Positions 43,713-55,877 are shown, numbered from the stretch's first letter. The stretch is 64,000 nucleotides of DNA from Euglena gracilis (GCA_039621445.1 CP154956.1:64062257-64126256), one strand, 5' to 3'. The notes: generated from the sequence alone by a model not told the origin. A program made the numbers and translations.

Positions 43713-45553
43713 CAATTCGTGTCGCCGGGGGTCATCACAGAAGGATTGAGCAGATGTTGGCCAGGAGCAGCTTCCTTTGACGGCTCCTGCTGTCGCCATG
43801 AAGTCGATGGAGAGTAAGGGAGCAGAGCAGAAGGCTGGAGGTCAAGGATCCGATCCCCACGAATAATGAAGTCCAGAGTTGCTGCCCATTTGGCATTCAC
43901 TCTCTCGACAACTGGGTCACGGATACCCAAACCACCCAGTCGAACCGGAAGTGTGGCTTGAACCCATTGTGGTTCCTCCAGTGGCTGTCTAGTGATGATG
44001 CTCATTGTATTCCGCACCGTTTTGCTGAGCAAGGCACATTGGTCTTGAGCATAGGAGGCTGGGGTTGCCCGCAGAAGGTCGTTGACCTTGCATGCGTCCA
44101 GGCACATCCGAAGGATCGTGAATTGGATGTGTGCGGAAGGCACTCTCTGTAGGAGGGAGCATGCTTTCATCGCAGCCTCACACCGTCCAAACCAAGTGCG
44201 TTCAGCAAAGGAGCCGTCCGCTGGATAGCACACCGGGACACCCATAAAAGGAGTCACCGGAATTTGTTGGAGAATTTGTTGCTTGCTCCTAGCGGAAGCG
44301 AGGACCATGCGGTACCGAAGGCCGGCCCCCACAACGTACACTTGTCCAGGTTGAGTGCCACACCAATCGGGGGGCCCTTCTCCAGAATCAAGCGGACCGC
44401 AGCCTCGAGCTGGCACATGTTGCCGACGATGTGGGCGTCGTCCAGGTACCAGGCTTTCCACCCACAGATGGGATGAAGTTCTTCCACCAGTCCTTGAATG
44501 GCAAGTGCGAAAGCAGCCGGGCCACAAGGGTCCCCTTGCTGGACCCCTGATTTGCTTCGGAGGCAGGTATCCCCCAAGAAGAGACTGGAGTGTTCTGCAT
44601 AACATGTTTCCAGCCACGTTACCATTTCGGGGCATCTTTCTCTTGCCGCCTCCAATAAGGCGTCACGGCAGGGCGGTCCTTAAGGGACAGGACAGTTTTT
44701 TTTTTATTTCCTTAAGGACCGCCCCCCCTTTCGGCCAAAGGGCCGGCCAAGGGTCAGACTGGGACTTGAACGGTGGCAAAAATTTAACGGTCGAAAACCA
44801 CAGTTTTTGATGATTTGGGTGGATGGGCGATGGTCCAAGGATGCCAGGAATCAATTTTTTTCCTGATGTCGACCTGTTCTCGCTGAAAAATGCCAAAATT
44901 TATTTGCCCATTTTCCTGTATATTTTTCACTGAGTGTGCTGGGACAGCGGAGGTTTTTTTTTTTATTTGCTTAAGGACCGCCCTGCGTCACAGCGAATCC
45001 GGTTGAATGCATTGCTGAAGTCGAGCTGTAGCACGCCCCAATCATCGGTTTGTGTGCTGCTTAGGGTGGTTACGAGGTGCTGCAGCCCCATTCCAATCAA
45101 GCCACAAACGTCGCGGCAGCCCACCCCAAATTGTCCAGGCATTCCTTCTGCAGTGAATTTACGAACCGCGGGTTGTCGCATAAGCACCTTTCCGACCAAT
45201 CTGCAAAGACATTCTTCCGTTGCGATCGGCCTTGTTCCTTCGTGTTCCGGGTCCAAGGGCGAGGGCATCAAATTACCAGCTTCGTTCACTTGCGTAGGGT
45301 GCTTTACCTTTTGCAAGGCTGTCAAGCGGGCGGATGCCAAAATTTCCGTCCCGACCGGCCACCCTTCGTTGGTGCTTTTGAAGGCAAAGGTTGCCAATCC
45401 CTCGAGCAAGGATTCAGCCTGCCCTCCCGCCTCTCGGCTCAAAATGTCCTTGAGATGGTCGGGTTTCAATCCCGGGTCCCGCTGCAGACTCTTTCCCAAA
45501 GGAAAATACTGCCTTCCGGACCAAGGAAAGACGGTCACGTCTCTCCTCTTCAT
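43713..45553 (-). pseudogene. LINE-type reverse transcriptase, disrupted
   Basis: Minus-strand pieces give a non-LTR reverse transcriptase: RPIATEECLCRLVGKVLM (the RPI motif), a QFGVGCRDVCGLIGMG block, VLQLDFSNAFNRI (palm aspartate motif), SGVQQGDPCGPAAFALAIQG, WYLDDAHIVG (the catalytic DD motif, here YLDD), and the C-terminal LPVRLGGLGIRDP. The family copies RNA into DNA at a target nick. This copy is dead: a hAT-like MITE (44669-44985) splits it just after the FSNAFNRI motif, and the frame shifts by one base near 44290 between SNKFSNK and the continuation ILQQIPVTPFMG. No endonuclease domain or RNase H was seen, so the 5' part is probably missing. Confidence 0.85.
44669..44985 (+). mobile_element. 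hAT-like MITE, 317 bp, inserted in the LINE gene
   Basis: CAGGGCGGTCCTTAAGG at the left, CTTAAGGACCGCCCTG at the right, flanked by CGTCACGG (44661-44668) and CGTCACAG (44986-44993). Removing it and one flank restores the LINE frame across the site (NRIR..DALLEAARERC), which confirms the borders. Confidence 0.92.
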
Positions 45554-45986
45554 TTGCTGGTGGAGGCGTTGCGGCCCTCCTGTCCACGGTGCTGTCTCCC
45601 CCCAGCTTTAAGCATTATTTTCAAGGCGAAATTTTTCAAAAAATTTTAAGATTTTTGAGGCGTTTTTAGTTTTTTAAGGGTTTTGAGGTTTTTTTCAGGC
45701 ATTTTTAAAATTCCAAGAATCCCTAACCCGTCCATCCTCCATGGGCGGTCAGAGAGCCATCTGGGCATCCAACCAACGTCGGTCCAGGTTGACAATCAAA
45801 AGGTTCAAAAAACCCTTTTTTTGAGTTTTGAGTGGATTGACAATGTTCCATCGAAGCCAGAAGTCATTTTTTCCCCTGAGTTGGCTTGTTTTTGTTGAAA
45901 TTTCGCAATTTTTTTGCTGGAAATTCGAAAAATTTTCCAGTCTCAAAAAATAAATAGTATGAAAAATAAATTATATGCTTGCCCAG

Positions 45987-46100
45987 GTTCCTCCAGGCCG
46001 AGATTTCGAAGCAGCAAGAGATCCGCCGCCAACAAGAGAAGGCCCTGAAGTCGCAGCAGGTCCGCATCGAGCAACTGGAAGGCCGTCTGGATGCGATCAG
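45987..46100 (+). CDS. Coiled-coil exon
   Basis: Acceptor TATGCTTGCCCAG, donor GTGACGG, phase 2 both ends. FLQAEISKQQEIRRQQEKAL then KSQQVRIEQLEGRLDAI has clear heptads. No family recognised. It joins in phase to 39676 across a 6.3-kb intron. Confidence 0.6.
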
Positions 46101-46282
46101 GTGACGGCCCTTGGTGGTGCCTGCCGTTCCCCCACAAGTTCGATGACCCCAGGACATGTAAATTTTGTTGACCATTGCAGGCTTGGAGATGACTGTTATT
46201 GGTGAAAGGTTGGGTTTCACCACACAGAGTCCTGAGTTTTCATCTTCCCATTTTCTTTCTGTTGTTTTGTAGCCGAGGCGGA

Positions 46283-46519
46283 CAGGGAAGGGCCTCCCGT
46301 TAAGTCTTTACAAGGTCAAAAACTCAGAAGTCAAAAAATGCATTTTTATTTGATGTTTTGGGCGGATGGACGATGGTCGAAGATTTGCCAAAATCACTTT
46401 TTCCCCCAGACTCGACCTGTTTTTGCCAAAACATGGCAATTTTTGAGCCATTTTTCCCTATGGATTTTGCATGCAAATGTGCTGGGACGGGGGTTTTTTT
46501 CCGCTTTAGGACCGCCCTG
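46283..46519 (+). mobile_element. Diverged hAT-like MITE
   Basis: Starts CAGGGAAGGGCCTCC and ends AGGACCGCCCTG, with the family body inside. No duplication is recognisable. A second partial copy follows at about 46528-46830. Confidence 0.65.
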
Positions 46520-47255
46520 GGTGAAGCCAGGGTGGTCCACAAGGGACGGGATTTTTTCTAACACAAGGGCCACCCTGCCCCTTGAGTGCTGCCTTGAGGC
46601 GTGGGGCTCCATTGGAGTCAAAATGAAAAAAAAACTCAAAAGCAAATGCTTTTGATGTTTTGGCTGGTTTGGCCATGGTCTAAGGATGCCATGCATGGTC
46701 TAAGGATGCATGGTCTAAGGAAACCTTTTTTTTTCCAGATGTCGACCTGTTGTCGTCGAGAACAGTCGATTTTTTCACGCATTTTTCTTGTGGATTTAAA
46801 GTCGAATGTCCTCGCACGGTAGAATTTTTTTGTTTTGTTAAATCACTTATTTTTTTTAGTCACTGGCCAACCCCCCCCCCATGGGTGAGTGGTTTTTCAG
46901 AGTGACTGACTGGTTTTTGGCCAGAACCCCCCCCCCCGGAGTCAGCTAAACCACTATGGTGACCTGCTGCCGCAGGGGCCGTAAAACCCTTGGCCTTTTT
47001 TTTTTTTACATTTGTGGTCAATTTTCTCTTGTATTCCGCTTGATTGGGTTTTCCTGACTGGTTTGGAAGAGTGCAAGTGAACCCCCCCCCCCAGGATTGG
47101 TAAAGAGTTGCATGCTGAGGCACATCTTTGAATGCGACACTTTTGGCAGCCCAGCTCAGCTGCTAAAATTGAGAACTGTGGGAGTGTCAGGTCTGGGATG
47201 CCGAAGTTATAAGACAGGAATGCCTCTGTGTATCTTCCAAACCGCCCCACCACAG

Positions 47256-47396
47256 TGTGGCCTTGAAGGACCTGAAGCTGGACAAACAGCTGAGCGATGT
47301 CCTGCGTGGTCCGGTGCCTCCTCGCAACGATGTAGACGCCGAGGGCTCTTCTTCCATGGCCCCGGTGTATGATTTGCAGCTGCGACACATCGAAAG
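47256..47396 (+). CDS. Coiled-coil/acidic exon
   Basis: Acceptor CCGCCCCACCACAG, donor GTACCATT, phase 2 both ends. VALKDLKLDKQLSDVLRG, then an acidic-serine loop, then PVYDLQLRHIE. It continues the same open frame. Confidence 0.6.
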
Positions 47397-47903
47397 GTAC
47401 CATTTTTGCCTTTTTTTTCAGCCCGCACACGCACACCGAGACAAACTGTCGTGTATCTGGAAAAGTACTTCATTTATGCTGAAAGCATGAATAAACCCCC
47501 CCAAAAAAAAAAAAACCCCTAACTGTAACCCCCCCCCAAATATAAAACCCCCCCTGAGGACCTTGAAATCCCGCCCGAATGTCAAGCCCCCCCTCCAGCG
47601 CGAAGCGCCGGAAGGAAATTTTTTTGACAAACTCTCCCCTGAAATTGTGATTTTTGGCAGGTTTGGGAGCAATTTTTACCAGAACATGTGAAAATTGTTC
47701 CTTCGCCCAAAAGTGAAATTTTTGGACCCCAAGGGTGGGTGTATTTGTGATTTTGGACCGAAAAAGTGACTACTGGATCCTGCAGGAATTGATTTTCCCG
47801 TCCGATGATAAACCCGCACCAAATATAAACCCCCCCCTGGGGTCTTGAAATTTCCGCCCAAATATAAAACCGGGGGGGTTTATATTTGGGGGGGTTCACC
47901 CTG

Positions 47904-48340
47904 CCGATAAACAATTAAACCCCGCCCCAATTAGAAGCCCCGCCCCCAAATAACACCCCCCCCCAAATAGAAGCCCCCCCCTCGGGTTTCCCGCCAATAA
48001 TCCAAATAACAGCCCCTCCCCTCCCCCTTCCGGACGAAGCCGGCCGACAAAGTTGGCAAAAAAAACTTCCGAAAATGGTGAGAAACTCGCGAAAACAGGT
48101 CGACATCGGGAACAAAATTGATATCTGGTATCCTTGAAACATGGCTTATCCACCCAAAACTCGAAAACAATGCGTCTTGCATTTTTAAATTTGGACCCTC
48201 TTCGATCCCCGGATTGGCTGCCAGCCGAAGGTTTTTCCTTTAGACAAAGGGTACTCAATTAGAAGCTCCCCCTAAGGGCTTTCTGCAAAGTGACCAAGTA
48301 GCCCCGGGGGGCTTCTAATTGGGGCGGGGGTTTAATTCGG
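47904..48340. mobile_element. Inverted-repeat element, CAATTAGAAGCCCC family
   Basis: CAATTAAACCCCGCCCCAAT and TTAGAAGCC at the left pair with GGCTTCTAATTGGGGCGGGG and GTTTAATT at the right. The border bases are uncertain. The adjacent stretch 47480-47900 is a similar unit with AAATATAAACCCCCC ends. Confidence 0.6.
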
Positions 48341-48349
48341 TAAATCTGC

Positions 48350-51300
48350 AACAGACCTCTGCTTATTAGTTTTTTTTTATCCTTCCCTCTTTTTTAAAGA
48401 AGGTTTGCATGTTTATTTTGGATTGTGTAAAATAATAATAATGATAAGGCGAATAATACCAGTTTTAGGTTATGAAATTCATATTAAAAATGATTCACTG
48501 AAATTCATGAAAATGATCAACTGAAATTCATACTAAAAACAGAAACAAATAACTTTTTTTCTTTGACCCAAACGTAATCCACCTCATTTATTACCCCCCC
48601 CATCCTATAGCCAGGTTTTGTGCAGTGCTGAGCTCTTTATGTGCCTGATGGTGCCATGCCGCAGCCCAGCCCAGCGGTGTGGCGTGGGCTGATGGATGCG
48701 TTGGTCTGGGTCCATTCGCCTCAAGGCGATTTCCCTTCCTACTTCATTTTGGCGTCACTCACCCCGTTTTCCCGTTGTTTGTTTGTTTGTGGATATCAGG
48801 GCAGCTTTCTGCTGGAATCACTCTGCTTGGCGGCGACCAATGGCGTAATGTTAACCACCACCTTGGGGACCCTCCCCCTCTTGAGACATGTGAGGTGATA
48901 AAGGGGAGGCATGAGGGAAGGATTTATTGTTTTGGTGCTCCCTAACGAGTGGTAGGTGTGTTCGGCAGGGAGGGGGAAGGGAGCTTTTCCCAGCAAATCC
49001 ATTTTACATCTATGAAGCTCCCTTGTCTGATGAAGGATATGGCTGCACCGCGTTACCAAGCGCACTGACCCTCTCAGAGCTCTTTCCTCTGGTTCAGCTG
49101 GCCCCTCCTCTGGTCTTCCCGAAAAGTGATGCAGGTGGGGACCCTTCTTTCAGGTTAGCTCCGTCGACTTTTGACCGTTTTTAACTTTATGCTGACCTGT
49201 TTTTTTGGATGGGAGGCCAAAAAACATCGTTTCGGGCAAAAAAGAATTTCGATTTTTTGATTTCGATTTTTTTGGCCCAAAACGGCTAAGTCAGACAGTG
49301 GAAAAAGTGTACAAAATGGCCAAAAAAATCAATGTTTTTCAAAATTTCTCGAAAAATATCCAAAATCAAAGGAAATGTCCGGGGCCTTTCAAGTTGTGTT
49401 GTGCGTCAAGTTTGTGAAGTGCAATGCTTTGATTTGAGCCAGGACTGTTTTTTTTTTGCTTAAAAAAAGCCAAAAAGGTGTTTTTTTGGAATGGGGGAAC
49501 CAAATAAAAAGTTTTTTTTATTTTGGGAATTGGATTTTTATTGGCCACAACCGTCCACGCATCCCAAAATTTTTTTGTGTCAGTGCCAAATTCGGTTTTA
49601 TTTCACATCAAAAACACAACAAAATCTTACAAATTTTGCAAAGAAAATTGACAAACATCTCAGTAATTTAATGTTGGTGGGGAGACCCTCAGGAAATTAT
49701 TACTCAAAAAAATTTATTCACCCCATTGGAATTTTGCCCCATGCAAAACCAGCACAATATTTTTTTTGAAAGTTTTCCCCGTGGAACAAAATTCCCCAAC
49801 AAACACCTCGGGCTGCGGGATTTGCCCAGAGCTTTTCCCACCTTATTTTCCACCGGTTTTCCACGTTCTCGCCGGAGTCGGCTGATTATTTTCGGAGCCC
49901 ATAAACCTTGCATTAAACCCCATTCTCCAGACGAAAGAAGGAGCGAGCACCTGAAATCCAATCTATCTTGAGCACCAAAGACCGGAAAATAACTTTTTCT
50001 GGGTGTCAAGATGGCGAATTTTGCTGTGGACATTTTTCGAAGCCTGTTTCATGGGCAATCCAACCCACCAAGTTCCACAGCCCAATTCCTCAGGGTTCCA
50101 GAGAGGTGAGCTGTTTATTTTTCCAACACGGGAAAATTCTCCAACCCCGGAATCCATGTTCCCCAATTTTTTCGCTTGTCGCGTACGGAGCACTTTTACA
50201 AAATCAAAAAAAAATGGCGTGTGCCCAGGACCTCAACACAGCACACAGCCAAAGTTAGGGCTGCCACAAAAACTAAAAAAAAATACTACATACCATACAC
50301 CAGATGGGGCAGTGTGTTTTTTTTTGTTGGCAACCGGTACACATGAAAAGTCATTTGTACCATATTTGATCTCATTACATAGATGAAATAACCCCACCCA
50401 AATATAAGCAGCTCCTGAATGGACGAGATAAAGAGTTTTTCAATGAAACTGCATAAAACGGCAGAAATCAGCTACTCCAAATGAGCTACTCCAAGCCGAT
50501 TTTCGGAAACCCAAATGTAGGCCCAAAATCCATGTTTTCAAAAATTTTAGCTTGTCGTGTTTGCGGAGGAGCACTTTTGAGGGGCCCAGAACTCAGGATG
50601 CAGGGGGAAGAAAATGAGCAGTTTCACAATGTCCAGGACCTCAACACAGCACACTGCCGAAGTTAGGGCCACAGAAAACTAAAAATAATACATCAGATGG
50701 GGGGTATGTTTTTCGTGTTGTCAGGGGGATATATGTTTTTCGTTGCTCACCCAGTCAGGGGGAGCAACACAAGAGCACTGGTGTAAGGGGTCCCACTCAA
50801 CACACAGCAAACTGTGCCAGAAATGAAGTTGGCGCCATAAACAGACAAGAAGCCTGAGTACAACTTAGGGGTGTGTTTTTCGTGTTGGCAACCTTAAACA
50901 GAATCAAATTAAATAAAAATAACCAATCAGATAAGCATAAGTTCAACCAATAAGAGAAGTTGAACCAAAATGAATTTTCATGGGTCAGAATTAGAGATTA
51001 ATATGCATTGCATTGGACATTTGTACTTTTGTCGAAAATGGATAAACAAATCAACAGATAAAACACACCAATATTTTTTTAAATTGTTTGTTGGCCATCC
51101 AGCTATTCACACGCAAAATCAGAAATTCGGCAATTTTTAAAAAAAATATTTCATATATTTCTGTAAAATCAGAATAAAAGGGAATCGCCGAACAAATATA
51201 TTTTCAGATGATTGCAACAGAGTTATTTTATTCGAAATTGAATGATCAACTCTTGCTCTTGTGCATGGCATAATCGTTAATTTTTTGACTAAAAGAAGAA

Positions 51301-51500
51301 GAGAAACAAATGCAAAATATTCACTGGGGCCATGGACTGCGTGGTTTCTTCTTCTGCGTATTGAGAAGGTTTATCTGTTGTTGGAAAATCCGATGCTTCG
51401 GCGGTTTCCGTCCGTTTCGAAAGTCCTCAACACACTCGTTTTTTGTCCCCTCCAGAAAGGTTCTTATCCAGGAGGTTCCACTCGCTGCCAATTCCTTGTT
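48350..51500. other. No gene recognised; intron space
   Basis: Mostly AT-rich unique-looking sequence between the exons ending 47396 and starting 51875. A 100-bp phrase around 'gcacttttacaaaatc...caggacctcaacacagcacac' recurs (50190-50260 and 50565-50660). One splice-bounded stretch at 48803-48894 is open in one frame, but its phase does not fit the flanking exons. Confidence 0.35.
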
Positions 51501-51507
51501 TGAAAAT

Positions 51508-51790
51508 TAGGGCTGTCCATAAGGGACGGGATGTTTTTTTCCCCCTAAGGACCGCCCTTGGGCCTGAGGGACGCCGGGGATCGAACAGGATCAAGCATTA
51601 AAAAAGAAGAAGAACGCATTTTTGACGTTTTGGGTGGATGGACAATGGTCCAAAAATGCCAGAAATAATTTTTTCCAAAATCAGCCCATTTTTCCGTAAT
51701 ATGCCATTTTTTGGACCATTTTTCCGCTGGAATTTTTTTGCATTGAATGTGCTGGGACGGGAAGTTTTATTCCTATTAAGGACCCCCCTG
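51508..51790 (+). mobile_element. hAT-like MITE, 283 bp, with 8-bp duplication
   Basis: TAGGGCTGTCCATAAGGG...TTAAGGACCCCCCTG flanked by TTGAAAAT (51500-51507) and TTGAAAAC (51791-51798). It ends 84 bp before an exon. Confidence 0.82.
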
Positions 51791-51874
51791 TTGAAAACTC
51801 GCTCCTTGTCCTTGGGATTTGGGGTAGAGTGGTAGAGTGGCGTGGCCCCATGCCGGCGGCCTCCCTCTCTGCAG

Positions 51875-51968
51875 CCTGCGGTCGGCCCTCGCCGTGAAGG
51901 AGGCGCTGCTGCTGGAGAAGGACTCCAATGTGGAAGCCCTGGAGCGCAAAGTCCAAGTGTTGGCCAAG
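51875..51968 (+). CDS. Coiled-coil exon
   Basis: Acceptor GCCTCCCTCTCTGCAG, donor GTATGGCG, phase 2 in, 0 out. LRSALAVKEALLLEKDSNVE then ALERKVQVLAK, strongly heptad-patterned. The GC content is well above the flanking introns, as in the other exons of this series. Confidence 0.65.
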
Positions 51969-52165
51969 GTATGGCGGTGGTCCCGTTGGTCGCCACATCT
52001 GTCAGTGTCTGTCTGTCTGTCTGGCAGTGATTTACAGCCAATGGAGTTGATGGCGGCCGACGTCCAATGGCATGTCGCGGTTTGGAATTTCATTTGGGAT
52101 CTGCCTGGTCGTCGCTGATGTGAAACTGGTTTTCGCAATAAGCATCCTCCCCTCTCCACCCCCAG

Positions 52166-52316
52166 AGCTCCAGCGGAGGTTCCGCAGCGGAGCGGAAGTA
52201 CCGCTCGGAGGTGGACGACCTGAAGAAGGCCCTGGACGTGCAGACCACGTCGCTTCAGGCGCAGATCGACCGGCTGAAGACGGAAAACTCCCGCCTGAAG
52301 GCCGGCCACCGCGGAG
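52166..52316 (+). CDS. Coiled-coil exon, last one seen
   Basis: Acceptor CCTCTCCACCCCCAG, donor GTTACAAC, phase 0 in, 1 out. AAERKYRSEVDDLKKALDVQ then TTSLQAQIDRLKTENSRLKA. The next in-phase acceptor candidate is GGTTGCAG at 52955 (APEPPGMPRIPLRLP), weakly supported. If it is not used, reading through the donor gives an early stop. Confidence 0.65.
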
Positions 52317-52324
52317 GTTACAAC

Positions 52325-52948
52325 CAGGCTTCTTTTTAACGAAGTGATGGGTGCATAGCACCTGCTCGGGGGTTGGGTGCTATGGGCAGGAAGGGGAAGG
52401 GCATTTTCGACCCCCCTGGGTCGGGTTTTTTGGGGTGGACCCCGGCGCCAAAGGCACTGGGGGTCTGAAATGGCCATTTTCAAGGGAAAATTGGCTTGGT
52501 CGGCTCCGAAACCAACCCCCCCCCTCTGGGGGTTTGCCAGCACAAAGCTTTTAAGACATTTTCATGGCATTTTTTTAAGGCAAGTCCAAGGGAGGTCCAA
52601 GGGCAACCTTGGCATCGAATTTTCCAAAGCAAAAGTTGAAAAAAACTTATTTTTGGATGGACAGTGTTCCAGCACTGCCAGAAATCATTTTTTCTCCTGC
52701 AGTTGACCAGTTTTTGCCGAGATTTTGCAACGTCATTTTTCAAAAAAATGTGTCAGAGCAAAATTGTAAGGCATTTTCAGGCATTGTAAGGCATTTCGGC
52801 CAAAATCTTCAAGGCTCATTTTAAGGCATTTTAAGGTTTTTTGAGGCACCATAAAAAAACATAATGCTGGGGGGGTGCCTGCAATGAGCAGGCACCCCAT
52901 AGAACGAAGCACCCCCCCCCCCCGGGTTGGTAAACAGAAGCCTGGTTG
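52325..52948. mobile_element. Composite CAGGCTTCTTTTTA element directly after a splice donor
   Basis: CAGGCTTCTTTTTAAC begins within a few bases of 52325, preceded by GTTACAAC. The inverted end TAAACAGAAGCCTG closes near 52948, followed by GTTGCAGC (6/8 like the left flank). AAGGCATTTT-family sequence (52555-52850) is nested inside. Confidence 0.5.
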
Positions 52949-52999
52949 CAGCCCCTGAGCCCCCAGGCATGCCCCGGATTCCCCTCCGACTCCCACGTT

Positions 53000-55870
53000 T
53001 AGCCCCGCTTATAGACCAGGGAGCCACCAGCGTGTGTGCAGTGAGGTTCCGTTCGAGACCCAGTTGGTGCAGTTTGAGACAGACGTTGCTGCTATTGGGG
53101 GGCATGGTTGAGGAATGCATAGCTTTCATGACCCTTGGAGTGGCGAGCGGTGTCTCCCTGTGGCGATCTGCTTCCCCAGTGGCAACATTTGTTGTTGCTG
53201 TTTCTGCTTCTGCTGGCTCGTTGGCCGGGAGCAAAAATGCAGGCAAACCGCCATGCACCCGAAGGCTGTGTTTTGATGTTGAAGTTGGAAGAGGGGCGGT
53301 CAATAATTGGGTGATGGTCGCCTGACCGGGCAATCAGAAGAATTATGCAAAGTTTGCGTTTGTTATGAAGAGCATGATTTGCAGGACGTGGGAATGGGAC
53401 GGGGTCCTCAAAAATGAAAAAAAATATTCGGGGTTCAGATTCACGCATGGGTGGGGGGGTTGTTTGCAAAGGTCAAAGAGCAGGCTTCGAACATAAGATC
53501 ATCGCATCTAGGTATCAAGGAAGTGACCACAGGTGCCTTGGGCTGTCTTCGAACAGCTGAGCTCTGCACCTGTTGCATATTGCCCTCCTGAGCACTGACC
53601 GATGATAGCCTTGTTGGGCGGTGCGAAACGGCGACCCCTTGACCCATCAACGCTCACGCTAGAGTTGTAAAATACTTTTCGTTGTTGTTGATCGCTTAGA
53701 AATGAATCACTTTTCTGGTGGGCTATTGTGTCTCGTTTATGGCCTAAATTCCAAAACGTTCAGGAGGATGGGAAGGGGATCCAGGATGCTCCATATTTTT
53801 CCACACTTTGGTTTCAATGCATTTTGTATGGGGCTAGCATCGTGTGAAATCTCAAGGCATCAAACCCAGGAATTAAAATCATAGCACTGTTGGCATTACA
53901 AATGTGGGCCTTAGAAAATTGACATAATGGTATCAAAAGCGTCAGCCACTTGATCTTGATCGATGGTGGCTTCAGGGGGTGGTACCACCATTTCCCCAGA
54001 ATTATCCCATAAAAAGTATACACGAGCTTGACGCTTGAAACTGGGGTTTCTAATTGTCACTGGTCTTCTTTGTAATTGTTTCCTTCAAAAAAATTGCCTT
54101 GGCGGATGAGGCAAAGGCCTCCTTTGGGTGGCATTTCCGTCTCTCACTCTGGCCTGGCTGTCGACGAGTAAACGCAGAGCACGCCAGCTCCGGCGCAAGA
54201 GGCACTTAGCGGAGCCAAGCGCAACAAAAAACAATCCGCAACCGCCGGCAAGGGAGGGATGGACTTTGCCCTTGCGAGGCCATGTCTTGCTGCCGGCGAA
54301 AAAGGCACCGTCGGGCTCACAATGTCTTTGTGCTTCGCCCTCGGTGTCCCTTCCTCCCTGGGGGGCTTGCCCCGAGGGGGTGCGAAAAAACCGGCGACGC
54401 GGGGGGCCGCCCAGCCCAGCCATAGGCAGCAGCCGAGGGGCAAGAAAGAGTGGCCACTTTTTTGTGATTTTTCCGCTAGCCTCGGCGCTTTTACGGCTGG
54501 GAAGCCGCCCTCGACGCGTCCTGAAAAGATGGTCGGCGAGAGAAAAAAATCCCTACTCCAAAAAACCCCCGCTGCCTCATATGGGTTCCTTGGCCCCTTT
54601 TGCTTCAGGGGGGGGGGAATATGACGTGTTTTCTCGAGAGGGCATTCGCACCCCACGAGGAAACTGGCCAGGGAGGAAGTGGCAGCATGGGCAGCAGTCA
54701 GGGGCAGCGGCCTTGTGCTTCCTCCGTCGGAAGTTACACAAGCATTTTTCCAGGCCAGTTTAAAAAACCCCCATTTCAAGCAAAAAATTTCGGACACAAA
54801 ATTTCACAGAAATTGGTGGTAATTTACCCATGATGGTAGTTTTTTCGGCAACCCAAACTTACTTCCACCTTCACGGTTGGGCGAATTTCGCGCTGCAATA
54901 TTTGTTTTTGGTGCAGTTCTTTTTTGACAGGGTGCGTCACGTTTTTTCGGTACAGGGCCACGCCGTTTTCAGTCGATGGGATAAAGCAAGAAAAAGATTT
55001 TGCACAGGGCGTTGCTCAGGGACCCCCCCCCGGGGTCCAGCTCAGATGCTGGAAAATTTGGGCTGGCTGGAAAAAGGCTGCTGGCTGATTCCCCATCCCC
55101 CATATCCCTCCATGGGGGTCCCAGGCTGGAGCACGATCCAGGTTCTCCTCCAAAAGGGCACAGGAGGGAAAATGACGGGGGGGAAATGACGCGAAAAATT
55201 GGGTTCTCCCATCATTTTTTGTTTCCGTCATTTCTGCCGGAAAATTCTTCAAAAAAAACCTTACAAACCTTGAATAACCAATCTTTTTCAGGCAAATTCT
55301 TCTCCAACCAAGCAAAAAAGATACCAGGGTTTAAAAATTTCTTTCTGGCATCGCTGGAACATTGTTGGGGCTTGGATTTTTTTGACTTTGGAACCTATTT
55401 GATGCCCGGATGTCCCTTTGACCACCATTGGAAAATACGACGTTATATTAAAAACCCTTGAAATCCTGAAAAAATTCTTTGAAAATTATTGACTAAAAAA
55501 ATACCTTCGAACCAGATACCAAAAAATAGAAATTGCAGAAATGTCCAAAAAACTGCCAATTATGCGAAAAAAATCGACTTTTCAACCCCAAATTTGTGCT
55601 GGATAGCTTTTTTCCAACCCATTCTCGTCCATTTTTGACACATTTTTGCCCATTTTTGGCCCATTTTTGTACGCCCCGCGAAAAATCCGTTGCTGTCCAA
55701 AGGCGGCTTGAAATAATTTGACAAGGTAAACAAGGTACATCCCGCCAGGCTCCACGTACACAGACAAAAAGGGCCAGAGGCCAAAATCAGTGCCAGGTGC
55801 CAGCCAAGTGCACACAGGGGGGTCCAGCTGGCCAACAGCCTTTTTCCAGCCTGGAACCATCAACAGGTTG
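53000..55870. other. No gene recognised
   Basis: 53000-53330 is a weakly coding-looking stretch with frames on both strands. 54085-54560 is a GC-rich block without clear splice sites. 54990-55150 and 55800-55860 carry CCAGC/GGCTGGCTGG repeats also seen at 34500-34930 and 59730-60010. Confidence 0.3.
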
Positions 55871-55877
55871 CATTTAC

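Noticed and set aside
53000-53330. Frames on both strands, possible next coiled-coil gene exon or a minus-strand gene
   Set aside because: The acceptor at 52955 fits in phase, but the peptide is low complexity with no convincing donor and the opposite strand is equally open.
54085-54800. GC-rich block with frames of 100-217 codons on both strands
   Set aside because: The two strands give equally long frames, with no splice borders or recognisable motif.
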